From NCBI GenBank assembly GCA_002483445.1, contig DLHY01000007.1, positions 214,173 to 278,172 of the forward strand: a stretch of 64,000 bases of DNA, written 5' to 3'. The first letter of the stretch is position 1; each line of letters begins with the position of its first letter. Under the pieces are notes generated by a model. That model was not told where the DNA came from. It searched no databases and saw only the letters and a program-made list of their open reading frames with translations. The position numbers and the translations under genes are program-made. Positions 35,333-44,475 of the stretch are shown one piece after another. This DNA is from Blastocatellia bacterium UBA7656. Lineage in GTDB: Bacteria > Acidobacteriota > Blastocatellia > UBA7656.

Positions 35333-35556
35333 CTCATTAACACCGCGATTAATCGCGGTGAAGAGAGCGACTCGGAATCAGGGAACTGTTTTAACAGTTT
35401 CCATTGCCTACGCCTTTCACCCTTTTGATTCAGCGATGATATGGTGCGATAGCGTAGCGCGCGGAGGCGATAAGGATTGGAAGCAGGGAAACTGTTGAAA
35501 CAGTTTCGGGATCGTGTCTCTCGTTTTTCACCGCGATCAATCGCGGTGCTAATGAG
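35333..35556. mobile_element. 224-bp REPIN-like element with nested palindromes
   Basis: Both arms hold the same two small palindromes in mirror order: CACCGCGATTAATCGCGGTG (35341-35360) and GGAACTGTTTTAACAGTTTC on the left, GAAACTGTTGAAACAGTTTC (35488-35507) and CACCGCGATCAATCGCGGTG (35529-35548) on the right. CTCATTA and TAATGAG close the ends. The arms are inverted around an ~85-bp centre, which is the layout of a REP doublet. It fills the spacer between the DUF3352-like and DUF433 genes. Confidence 0.8.
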
Positions 35557-35621
35557 AAGATCACTCTCCGCGCCTACGATCAATATGTTCATCCAAACTG
35601 CCATAACGCATTCCCTTCTCG

Positions 35622-35924
35622 TCATGCGACGGCATGGGAGTGATGCTCCTGCCAGTACTCATAGCTGTTACGCTGGCGCACTTCGTCTATTTCATCTCGG
35701 TTGTCATGATAGTAAGCCAGCGCGCTGAACACCTGGGCGGGCGTGAGATAATCCCACTCCGCCAGAATCTCTTCCGCTGACATTCCCGCTTTGTAGTAGT
35801 AATCGAAGACGTGCCAGACGGCTATTCGCGTTCCTTCGATTATGGCTTCGCCTCCGCAAACGCTCTCTGCCTTCACGATATGCGGATAAGCAGTCTGGTG
35901 AATCATCTTTTCATTCGCGCTCAT
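35622..35924 (-). CDS. DUF433 protein (antitoxin-like)
   Basis: 100 aa from MSANEKMIHQ, chosen for GGAGACTCACTT before it. The conserved DUF433 core is visible: AESVCGGEAIIEGTRIAVWH, then YYYKAGMSAEEILAEW and YLTPAQVFSALAYYHDNRDE. DUF433 proteins usually form pairs with a PIN-like DUF5615 toxin, the antitoxin coming first. No such toxin follows: downstream is the palindromic element. It may be an orphan left after loss of its partner. Confidence 0.85.
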   Translation of the reverse strand: MSANEKMIHQTAYPHIVKAESVCGGEAIIEGTRIAVWHVFDYYYKAGMSAEEILAEWDYLTPAQVFSALAYYHDNRDEIDEVRQRNSYEYWQEHHSHAVA

Positions 35925-35981
35925 AAGTGAGTCTCCTTCCCCGCTTCGCTTTCCATTTTCAGTAACAATGTTATGCAAAGC

Positions 35982-38900
35982 CTAACCGCCCGTCACGCGC
36001 GCGACATAAACCGACCGCGTGGCATTAGCGCGACCGATTCGCGAAAGCTGCACGGCTCGCGACTGACTCGCACTCTGCGCCGCAAGCAGATCAGCAACGA
36101 TTTTTTCAATCGCAGCTTTTTCTTCAGGTCTCGCTGCCGAAGCGCGCGTGCGCTCTATGGCTATTGCTCGATCATAATCACCGAGTCGAGCCAGCGATTG
36201 CGCTACCAGCGGAGCAAGGCCGCTTTGCTCTCTCGATGCGGCAGCAGCATTAAGCTCGGCGATGCTCCTCAATCCGTCGCCGCGCGAGCGCGCAAGCTCA
36301 AGCGAAGGCTCGAACGCAACGCCCGTCACCGCTCCGCCCTGAGTCATTACGCCTATGATCGCCGTCTGAGGCGCGCCGTCGCCCTCAGCCAGCCGGACGG
36401 CGGCAATGTCGCGCCCCGAACGGCTGTAAAGTCTTATCAACTGAATTCGCGTCGCCGCAGCGCGAAACGCTATCTGAGACGTCAGCGTCCCCGCAGCGTC
36501 GAGATACATCGCCCGCTCGAAATTCGTTATCGCCTCGGCATCTCTCCCCGCTGCCATCGCAATCAGGCCGAGCTTCGTATGAGCCATCGCAGACATCGGC
36601 CCCGCAGTGACGCGGCCAAGCAGTGAACGCGCTTCTTCCATGTTGCCCGCCGCTTCGCTTACCGCCGCCTGAGCTATCAATGCGCCTGCATCTCCTGCCG
36701 CAACGCGACTGCTCAGGGCAGACGATGCCCGCGAAGCAAGCGAGCGATCACGGCGAACCATCTCGCCCATCATTTCAGCCGCCTGAGCGCGAATGCTGTT
36801 CGGAACTTTTTCTCCGATCAAAGCCGCCAAGCGATCAATGGCTTCCTGCCCGCGGCCCGAAGCGGCAATCACGCGCGCAAGCTCCAATTTGTTTATCGCA
36901 TCATCAGGACTGGCCACAGCTATCTGCTCGCGGAACTGCGCGGCGTCAGCATATCTGCCGATGCGAGCGGCAGTCTCGGCAGCCAGTTGCAACGCCCTCG
37001 CGTTATCGGTTGATCGCTCGACCAGAAGACGGAGCAACCGGGTCGCTTCATCCGCCCGCCCGCGCCGCGTTTCAATTTCGGCAAGCCCCGCGAGAGATGC
37101 GTCATCCGAATAGCGCGAACGCGCTGCTTTGCTGTATGCGTCATAAAGCAAAGCGTCGGCTTCCGCTTCGCGCCGTTCGCTTACGAGCAACGCATAAGCT
37201 TTCAAACAACGCTCGCTGAGTGCGCCTTGCAACTCCTCCGTATCGATTCCGCAATACCGCCGCAATTCGGCTATCGCCTTCGTCGCATCGCGATTGCTTC
37301 TAAGCTCGATGAGCGCCGATACGAGCGGCACCCATTCATAATGATCTTCACGGTACTGGTCATCTTCGAGCGCAAGCTCAAGGTCGGCCTTCTCACGGTT
37401 GATCGCGGTTATGAGCAATCGCCCTTCATCATAAGCTCTCGTGCGGATGAGCAGGTCGAGCAGGCGACGACGAAAATCAGAAAGTTCTTTCGCCGGGTAG
37501 ATGTACTCGGTTCCGTTCCAGTATCCGTTTTCGTATTGAGATGTGCCGAAAACCGATTGAGCCTGAGCGGACAATCGCTGATGCACCGCGCGATAAACTG
37601 GCGCAAGCGCAGGTTCAGGCAAAAGGCTTTCATCGATCAGCATTCTTCCGATGGCCAGATCACCCGACGAGCGGCTCACGATATTTTGCAAAACCGCAGC
37701 GACATTGTTCGCCGTCCTCGCATCCGCGGTCGCGCGGCGCGCGATGTCGCGCACCATCGGTTTGATCGGTTCTATTCGATCATCACCCGATTCCGAACGG
37801 CGATTGAGGTAAGCGACGAGGAAACTTTCCATCTGAGGCAAGGCTTCCACCATCAGGCCGTTATCGGCCATCACTCGAAAATAAAGTTCAGCGTTTTCGA
37901 CCCTCACCCTCCCGCTCATCAATGCGCCCCAGGCTTCCATCGCAGCGCGACGATCCCCGCGCGCCAAAGCCACAAGCCCGCGCGCTATGACGACCTCTTT
38001 AGCCGTGGGCGCAAGCTCTGCCGCAAGCGCGGTATGCTCTGCTGCGCGAGTCGCATCTTTGCGATCAAGATAGTAAGCCGCAAGCTCAAGCTGCGCAGTC
38101 GCGCTCGACGGGCTGCCTTCGAGTTCAGCCAGAGCCAGTCGCCTGCTTTCAGCCTGCCGCTGAGAATTGAGGCCCAACCAGTAGCCATAGTTGCGCGCAG
38201 CCGCGAACCAGTCTTCGCCCAGAAGCGTGTTAGCGGAATCGACTTTTCGTCCCAGCATCTCGCCGATGGGCCGAATGTCGAGCGCGGCCTTGAAGAACGC
38301 TTCGTATTCAACTGAAGTGTCTTTCAGGAAAAATCCGACTTCGCCGCTGCGCGAGGCCGCCCACGCCGCAGACTGTTTGGCGTTCGTGATGGCTTTGCGA
38401 GCGAGAGCTTTTTCATTCTTCTCGATCAAAAAGTTGATCAGTTGCAACTGACGCGGATTATAACTCGAAGCCAGCCGGTCAAGCTCGGCGGTGTCTTTCG
38501 CTTCATAAACCATCGTCAGGTATCGCTCTGTCCAGTCGGTGTTGCTCTCGACGAGATTGCCGCTCGCGGCATTGTAAGCGGCCCTAAGCCATTCCATCTC
38601 ACGCGAGCGGTCGCCCGCCAATCTGTATTGATTGGCAATCTGATTGTGATAGTCGAATAGGTTCTTGTATCGATCAACGGCGAATTGAGCCGAAAGCGTC
38701 TCGGCTCCGCGCACATAGGCGGCTCGACGGTTGTAGAAACCGACCAGCGCGCGAAGCTCACTGTAGCAACGCGAATCTTCAGGCTTCGTGCGCGCCTTGA
38801 ACGCCGCTTCCTTGATCTGAATGTAAATCTGCTCCTCCACATCCGTCAGTCCCGCGCCGTGAGCTATGGTTAGATAACGCACCAACTCTTCGCGGTCGCC

Positions 38901-41900
38901 GTAGGTGGCAAGCCTCGATGTTGCCGCGCGAATCGTCTGCGCGACCGCTGCCTGATCGCTGACCGTCGCATAATCTATCACTCCGCGCCCGAAATCCGTC
39001 CACGTCGCCTGATCGAGTGTCCCAACGATGCTGCGCGCTTTGTAGCCATCGGTGTCCTGAGAATTTTTCGCTATCGCCGCGTATTGAGCGCGCAATCGCT
39101 CGATCTTCTGAAAGACGGTGTTCGTCGGTTCCACGCGGACGAGCGCGCGAATGTAAGAGTTGACGTGACTCGAATCGACGTAAACATCTTTGAGCGTCTT
39201 TGGAAGTTCGGCGAACGACTCTTCATAAATTCGCGCCGCTTCCGTGTTCAATCCCCACTGCGCGAGTTGCGCGGCCACGAGCATTCGATCCGTCACCTTC
39301 GCGTTTTTGTTCGAGGCCATCGCCTGACGGATGGTTTGCGTGGCCTCGTCGCGTTTGCCCTGCTGCAACTCGATACGCGCCACTTCGATGAGCCACGCGG
39401 GGTCGCGGCCCGCAAGCCTCCACCCTTCGCGAAGCGCGGCTATCGCTTCATCGAATCTGCGCTGACGAGCGAGCGTCGAAGCGAGGAAACGGCGGAGGTC
39501 GACTCTTTGCGGTTCGTTCGTCACCGCCGCCCGATACTGATCAGTCGCGCCCGCGACATTGCCGCGCCGCTCAAGGATGCGACCAAGCACCAATTGCCAG
39601 CGATAGTTTTTATAAGAGTCCTTCGTCAGCTTTTCATAGTAAGCCGTCAATCGGTCGATCAGCGTGTGACGCTCCGAGTAATCAATCGCTCTGGCCACGA
39701 GGTCGGCGTTTTCAGGATCGGTGTTTATGAGCTCGATGTACTGATCGACCGCGTCCTGAAATTTTCCGAGGCTGTCGAGCGTTTTGATCATGCCTTCGCG
39801 CAGAGATGCGATATCTCCGACGCCCGATTCCTTCGCGTCCTTGAAAGCTGTTCGATAAAGCTCGGCCAGCGGTTCGAGCTTGTTTTGCGCGCCCAAATTT
39901 TTGGCGAGCGCGGCGAACACTTCCGGGTCGTCGCGATTTTCCGCGTAGTAAGCGCGAAGAGTCGTTTCAGCATCAGCAAGTTTTCCGGCATCGGTCTGCC
40001 TTCGCGCAAGCTGAAGCGCGAGGCTGCGACGATTAGGCCCGCGCGCAGAGGCAAGCGACCGTTTGTAAAGATCGATTGCGCGATCCGAAAGCCCGCCGCG
40101 CCAGTAAAACTTCGTCGACTCTTCTATCACGCCGACGTTCGTCGGGTACATTGCGACGAGTTTATCGATTATCTCCATCGCGCGGTTCGCCTGATTGTGA
40201 CGTTCGAGAAAAGCGGCGAGTTGAAGCTGATACTGTATGTTTTCGCGTTCGTCGCGGGCGACCGAGGTAAGCCGCGTGATTACCTGCTGCTCATCTTCGG
40301 GACGAAGTATCGAGCGAAACAGATCGCGCACGGATTCGAGAAAAGCGACATCCGTCGATTTCCCAACCTCGCTGCGAAGTGTGGCCAGCGCGTCCGCTTC
40401 AAGATCGCGCGCGGCCTGATAAACCGCAAAGCCTATGATCGATTGCCAGTCGGAAGGCTTCTCGGCGCGAGCGCGCGCGTAAGCGGCATTTATTTTTTCA
40501 GCCACTCCCTGCCGCCGCGCGAGTTGCGCCAATCGCTCGGCAACCGTGTCGCGTCCGTCGCCCGGTTCGCTCAAGACTTTGACATACTCGGCAATGGCCG
40601 AATCCAGATCGCCTTTGCCTTCATAGACCGCGCCCATTCGATAAGCGTAAATCGTTTGATCGCCCGTCACGTCGCGCAGTTGTTTGAAGACGCGCAGCGA
40701 TTGATCATACTGATAATAATCCCAGTAGACGGTCGCCACTTCGAGATAAGTGTTGCGCTCGCCCGGTTCGGTTTGAATCAATCGATCCCATTGCTCGCCC
40801 GCGCGACGGAAATCTCCCATCTCGGCGTAGACTTCGCCCGCTTTGATTCTGTAGTCATGCTGCGCCGGATAAATTTCCGACATCTGCGAGTAGACGCGGG
40901 CGGCTTCTTCATAAAGCTTGTCCGACTGATTGCCGAAAGATCGCGTCAGGTCATGGAGCCGCTGGGCATACTGCGGCTCGCCGGGATAAAGCGCGATCAA
41001 TCGACGATAGGCGCTCAAAGCTTCGTCGTGATGCGAGAGCCACGCCGCCGCGTCAGCCGCGAATATCTGATAAGCCGTAGGGTTCGCGGTGTCCGCTTTC
41101 GGTTCGAGATCGGCGGCGCGAGGTTCGAGGCTTGAAAGCCCTGTTGCGCCTTTCGACTTCTGATATCGTTCGCGCAACTGATTCTGACGCGAGAGCCAGG
41201 CCAGATAAGGCGCGCGTATCGAGCGGTCAGCGAAATAATACTGAGCCGACAGCTTCTCCCACTGAGCCGTGTTGTTTTTGGAGAGCCATGTCAACATCCC
41301 GCGCACGAAGTAGGTGTTTCGCGGGAATCGATTGTGCGCATAGCTGTAGAGGTCGTAAGCGAATCGCTCGTCCCAATCCAATTGATCGCCCGTCGCCGTT
41401 GTGCCGTAGCCCGCGAAGCGATAGATGTATTCGGTGATTTCGTCTTCATCAAAGATATCGACCAACTGGCGAGAGTAGCGCGTAAGCTCGCGCCCGCGTT
41501 TTTCGCGGACGTACCATCGAGCAAGCCGGTGATACCACGTGTTGGAATCGAACTGGCGGATGGCTGAATTATAAGCCTTCAACTGCTCGTTGAGAATTTG
41601 AGCCTGTCCGAGCCATCGCAGGAATCTTTCATAAAGCCCTTCTTCTCTCGGATGCTTTTTAATCTCGCCCCAGAAAAGCGCGACTGTTTCAGTCTTCTTT
41701 TCTTCAACGCCGAGCGAAGAAATATATCGCTCAAGCACGCTGCTGTAACTCGGCCCCTTTTGGGGTCGAGAGTCGCCTCCGTCGGATTCTTCATCAGTTG
41801 AATAATCTTCTTCATCTGCGCTGTCGTCATTGGCTTCGGTCGGGTCGTAGGTGTCGCTATAGGCTTCGATGTTGTACCGAATGCGGTCGACGAGTTGGCC

Positions 41901-43634
41901 GAGTTCGGGAGAGACGCCATAAGTCCATCGCTTCGACGAAGCGGGGATGAGCGGCGCTCCCTTAGCCCGTTCACGCGCCAATCGATCAAGCAAAGCGGCG
42001 AGCAGTTGGCGTTCACCTACGCGATTCTTGAGCGCGACGTAAGAATCGGCCATTCGCAAAGTGACATCCGTGAAGGCGGGCGAAGCAGGGAATTTCTGTT
42101 GAAACTCGCGGCCCGAATCGATTGCAAGTTTATGTTCGCCGAGCGCGGAAAAGACGTTGATCAAGTCGAGATACATTTCGCCCAATCGAGGCGAAGCGGC
42201 GTACTCCTGTTTGAACGAATTGAAAATGCGATAAGCGAAGGCGCGATTGAAATAGCTGGCGGCGGATTTCTCCTCGGTCGCGAATTCCTGCGCGGGGTTC
42301 GTGCCTGAAAGAATCAACGACAGCACGCCATTCATCACGCCGGGATTCTGATCGACCTCGGCGATGTCTTTATAAAAGGAGAGGTCGCCCGCGGCAACGC
42401 GCGTCGGCGTGCCTTCGGCATCGATAAGGACTTTGAACAATCGATAAAGCGTCTGCTCGCGTTGAGGCGTGCCTGCCTGAAGCCCGCCCGTCAAATAAAG
42501 CGTGTAGAGATAGCGCGAAGCCTGATCGTAGTGGCCGATTGAAGAAAACATCGCGGCTACTGATTCAAGCTCACTTGCAGACCAGGTGTTTGACTGACCA
42601 GTCTTCGCTCTTCGCGCTTCGAGATCGGCGAGCAGTCGCGAAGCCTGTTGATTGTTGCCTTCATAAGCGTAGACGCTGAACAGTCGCGCGACGGTTTGAA
42701 GATCGGTCGCGCCCGCGCGGACTTTCGATTGAAGATCGCGACGGGCCACGCGATAGCGCCCGAAACGTCGAAGCAGATCGTAGTAATCATTCGTGATTTG
42801 TCGCGGCCAGTTCGGATCGAAAACAGATGAATAAACTTCTTCGGCTGCGCGACGGTCAGTCGTTTCCAAAATCGCGGCGCGCGTCTTTAGAAAGTAAGCA
42901 AGCTCCGAGGGAAACCTGGGTTGGAACGAAGCGAGCGTCGATAAAGCTTCGCGGTTTTGTTTCGCCAGCCTTAGCTCTTCGACATAATCCTTCACGGGTT
43001 GAATATTGGTCGGGTCAGCCGAGACGAGTTCGGCGAAAAAGTCAGCGGGTTTGAATTCCGTAAGCGAGCGAGCGCGAACAGCTTCGGCAGCGGCTTTGTA
43101 GATGGGCGCGCGTTCCGAGACGGGAAGAGCAAGGGCAAGCTCGCGCATGGTTTTGACTTCATCCGAGAAGCGAGCGCGGTTGTGATAAAAGGCAGCCATA
43201 CGGCGCAGCGCATCAGGCGAGCGACGTTTGAGAGCGGCGTACTCATTCATCTCCGACGTGGCGCGGTCGAATTGTGCGGTTCTCTCGAAGAGTCGGGCGG
43301 AGTGCAGGCGGAGTCGCGCATCTTTCGGATAGCGGCTGATGAGCGCGCTGATTCGTTCGAGCGCGGCGGCGTAAGGTCGAGCGACTGATGTTTGAGAGCC
43401 GAAAAATTCTTCGTTGGAGAATAGCGCGTCATCGACCATCGTTTGAGGCGCGCGTGCGGGATCAGCCGCCCGCAGAGGCGCACCTGTTGCTTGCGGAGTT
43501 CTTCGTTGCGCTCCCGCTGGAGTTTTCTGAGCGGAAGTTTTCGCTGGTGATTTCTGTGCGGCGACATAGGTTGCGACCGCGATTGACACGAGCGAGAGCG
43601 CGATTGCTGCTATTGAAAAAATTCTTTTGCGCAT
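35982..43634 (-). CDS. Giant TPR protein, membrane-anchored or exported (2550 aa)
   Basis: 2550 aa from MRKRIFSIAAIALS, which has GAGGCAGCC upstream. The N-terminus is a signal peptide or anchor helix (~3-26). A proline- and alanine-rich linker (~27-70) is followed by more than 2400 residues of mostly helical repeats. TPR-type segments are clear (for example RRMAAFYHNRARFSDEVKTM, FLARLARRQGVAEKINAAYA, AQLEMMGEMVRRDRSL) with an acidic insert near residue 625 (TDEESDGGDSRPQKG). There is no enzyme motif. It is probably a periplasmic scaffold. Its size is several times that of usual TPR proteins. The frame is intact over 7.6 kb. Confidence 0.88.
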   Translation of the reverse strand: MRKRIFSIAAIALSLVSIAVATYVAAQKSPAKTSAQKTPAGAQRRTPQATGAPLRAADPARAPQTMVDDALFSNEEFFGSQTSVARPYAAALERISALISRYPKDARLRLHSARLFERTAQFDRATSEMNEYAALKRRSPDALRRMAAFYHNRARFSDEVKTMRELALALPVSERAPIYKAAAEAVRARSLTEFKPADFFAELVSADPTNIQPVKDYVEELRLAKQNREALSTLASFQPRFPSELAYFLKTRAAILETTDRRAAEEVYSSVFDPNWPRQITNDYYDLLRRFGRYRVARRDLQSKVRAGATDLQTVARLFSVYAYEGNNQQASRLLADLEARRAKTGQSNTWSASELESVAAMFSSIGHYDQASRYLYTLYLTGGLQAGTPQREQTLYRLFKVLIDAEGTPTRVAAGDLSFYKDIAEVDQNPGVMNGVLSLILSGTNPAQEFATEEKSAASYFNRAFAYRIFNSFKQEYAASPRLGEMYLDLINVFSALGEHKLAIDSGREFQQKFPASPAFTDVTLRMADSYVALKNRVGERQLLAALLDRLARERAKGAPLIPASSKRWTYGVSPELGQLVDRIRYNIEAYSDTYDPTEANDDSADEEDYSTDEESDGGDSRPQKGPSYSSVLERYISSLGVEEKKTETVALFWGEIKKHPREEGLYERFLRWLGQAQILNEQLKAYNSAIRQFDSNTWYHRLARWYVREKRGRELTRYSRQLVDIFDEDEITEYIYRFAGYGTTATGDQLDWDERFAYDLYSYAHNRFPRNTYFVRGMLTWLSKNNTAQWEKLSAQYYFADRSIRAPYLAWLSRQNQLRERYQKSKGATGLSSLEPRAADLEPKADTANPTAYQIFAADAAAWLSHHDEALSAYRRLIALYPGEPQYAQRLHDLTRSFGNQSDKLYEEAARVYSQMSEIYPAQHDYRIKAGEVYAEMGDFRRAGEQWDRLIQTEPGERNTYLEVATVYWDYYQYDQSLRVFKQLRDVTGDQTIYAYRMGAVYEGKGDLDSAIAEYVKVLSEPGDGRDTVAERLAQLARRQGVAEKINAAYARARAEKPSDWQSIIGFAVYQAARDLEADALATLRSEVGKSTDVAFLESVRDLFRSILRPEDEQQVITRLTSVARDERENIQYQLQLAAFLERHNQANRAMEIIDKLVAMYPTNVGVIEESTKFYWRGGLSDRAIDLYKRSLASARGPNRRSLALQLARRQTDAGKLADAETTLRAYYAENRDDPEVFAALAKNLGAQNKLEPLAELYRTAFKDAKESGVGDIASLREGMIKTLDSLGKFQDAVDQYIELINTDPENADLVARAIDYSERHTLIDRLTAYYEKLTKDSYKNYRWQLVLGRILERRGNVAGATDQYRAAVTNEPQRVDLRRFLASTLARQRRFDEAIAALREGWRLAGRDPAWLIEVARIELQQGKRDEATQTIRQAMASNKNAKVTDRMLVAAQLAQWGLNTEAARIYEESFAELPKTLKDVYVDSSHVNSYIRALVRVEPTNTVFQKIERLRAQYAAIAKNSQDTDGYKARSIVGTLDQATWTDFGRGVIDYATVSDQAAVAQTIRAATSRLATYGDREELVRYLTIAHGAGLTDVEEQIYIQIKEAAFKARTKPEDSRCYSELRALVGFYNRRAAYVRGAETLSAQFAVDRYKNLFDYHNQIANQYRLAGDRSREMEWLRAAYNAASGNLVESNTDWTERYLTMVYEAKDTAELDRLASSYNPRQLQLINFLIEKNEKALARKAITNAKQSAAWAASRSGEVGFFLKDTSVEYEAFFKAALDIRPIGEMLGRKVDSANTLLGEDWFAAARNYGYWLGLNSQRQAESRRLALAELEGSPSSATAQLELAAYYLDRKDATRAAEHTALAAELAPTAKEVVIARGLVALARGDRRAAMEAWGALMSGRVRVENAELYFRVMADNGLMVEALPQMESFLVAYLNRRSESGDDRIEPIKPMVRDIARRATADARTANNVAAVLQNIVSRSSGDLAIGRMLIDESLLPEPALAPVYRAVHQRLSAQAQSVFGTSQYENGYWNGTEYIYPAKELSDFRRRLLDLLIRTRAYDEGRLLITAINREKADLELALEDDQYREDHYEWVPLVSALIELRSNRDATKAIAELRRYCGIDTEELQGALSERCLKAYALLVSERREAEADALLYDAYSKAARSRYSDDASLAGLAEIETRRGRADEATRLLRLLVERSTDNARALQLAAETAARIGRYADAAQFREQIAVASPDDAINKLELARVIAASGRGQEAIDRLAALIGEKVPNSIRAQAAEMMGEMVRRDRSLASRASSALSSRVAAGDAGALIAQAAVSEAAGNMEEARSLLGRVTAGPMSAMAHTKLGLIAMAAGRDAEAITNFERAMYLDAAGTLTSQIAFRAAATRIQLIRLYSRSGRDIAAVRLAEGDGAPQTAIIGVMTQGGAVTGVAFEPSLELARSRGDGLRSIAELNAAAASREQSGLAPLVAQSLARLGDYDRAIAIERTRASAARPEEKAAIEKIVADLLAAQSASQSRAVQLSRIGRANATRSVYVARVTGG

Positions 43635-43738
43635 AATGGCTGCCTCATCTGCAACATCATTCAACTAATCGTTCAAGATGGCCTCAACCAATTCTCATGG
43701 CTTCGGCTAATCATTCGGATTCGCGCCGGAGGCGCGGC

Positions 43739-44371
43739 GGATATTAGCCGGTGGTGAAGCCACCGGAATACGTCAACACGTCGAAACCCACGCGCCCCGA
43801 AGGGGCGCAGGATCAAGCTACCAAAGGTAGCGATCATCGAACTCGATGCCGCTTTGTTTCAAAAACTCCAGATACTCTTCCTGAAATGTTTTTCGGCGAT
43901 GATGTTCTTCCTGCCGCTCGATGTATCTCTTCACATTGCCGAATTGCGAGGCGCTGACCGTAAATGCGCCATAGCCCTCCTGCCATGCGAATTTCGGCTT
44001 TCCCAACTCCTCGTGAACCCATTTCGACGAACCCGATTTGATGTCTTCCAGCACATCGCACAATCGATGAGTGGCTCGAAGCCCGATCAACAGATGAACG
44101 TGATCGTTCGTTCCGCCTATGCACTGAGCAACGCCGCCGCAGGTTCTAACCTCGCCGCCGAGGAAGGCGTGGAGTCGGTCTCGACAGGTTTTCTCAATCA
44201 TCGGAATTCGGCCCTTCGTGCTGAAGATCAAATGATAATGCAGGCTCAGATGCGTTGATGGCATACGATCCTCCCTTGCCTTCCAACCCTGCCCGCAAAT
44301 CCTCCGCCTCTGCCGGGGCGGGAATGAATTATCGAACGCCGTTCCGGTGGCTTCACCACCGGCTAATATCC
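43739..44371. mobile_element. RAYT/IS200-type element bounded by 30-bp inverted hairpins
   Basis: A perfect 30-bp inverted repeat lies at 43739-43768 and 44342-44371; each copy is itself a hairpin (GCCGGTGGT-GAA-GCCACCGG). Inside are the Y1 transposase gene (43818-44264) and smaller hairpins: CGCCCC-GAA-GGGGCG at ~43792-43810 and CTACC-aaa-GGTAG just after. Tyrosine transposases of this kind act on hairpins at element ends, so this appears to be a complete unit of 633 bp. Confidence 0.85.
43818..44264 (-). CDS. REP-associated tyrosine transposase (IS200/Y1 family)
   Basis: 148 aa, full length for the family. The HUH motif is HVHLLIG, and the catalytic tyrosine is probably in KRYIERQEEHHRR. 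The N-terminus STHLSLHYHLIFSTKGRIP is a typical Y1_Tnp start. These enzymes cut and rejoin single-stranded DNA at hairpin ends. The gene is centred between perfect inverted hairpins, so the copy could be active. It lies between the giant TPR and VIT-VWA genes, all on the minus strand. Confidence 0.92.
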   Translation of the reverse strand: MPSTHLSLHYHLIFSTKGRIPMIEKTCRDRLHAFLGGEVRTCGGVAQCIGGTNDHVHLLIGLRATHRLCDVLEDIKSGSSKWVHEELGKPKFAWQEGYGAFTVSASQFGNVKRYIERQEEHHRRKTFQEEYLEFLKQSGIEFDDRYLW

Positions 44372-44414
44372 TTCGCCACTCCGGGGCGGATACACATCAT
44401 TCAATCCTTTTCAC

Positions 44415-44471
44415 CCCGTCACCTCTTCACCTCTTCACCTCTTCACCTCTTCACCTCTTCACTTCATCACC
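44415..44471. repeat. 8-bp TTCACCTC tandem array
   Basis: Five perfect TTCACCTC units and partial ones, without an inverted arm. It ends just at the stop codon (44476-44478) of the VIT-VWA gene and starts about 45 bp from the RAYT element end. CTCTTCACC also occurs in the array at 14350. Confidence 0.88.
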
Positions 44472-44475
44472 CACA

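Noticed and set aside
39084..41135. 683-codon open frame opposite the giant TPR gene
   Set aside because: High-GC shadow frame: no ribosome site, no known domain, and the TPR frame on the other strand is clearly coding.
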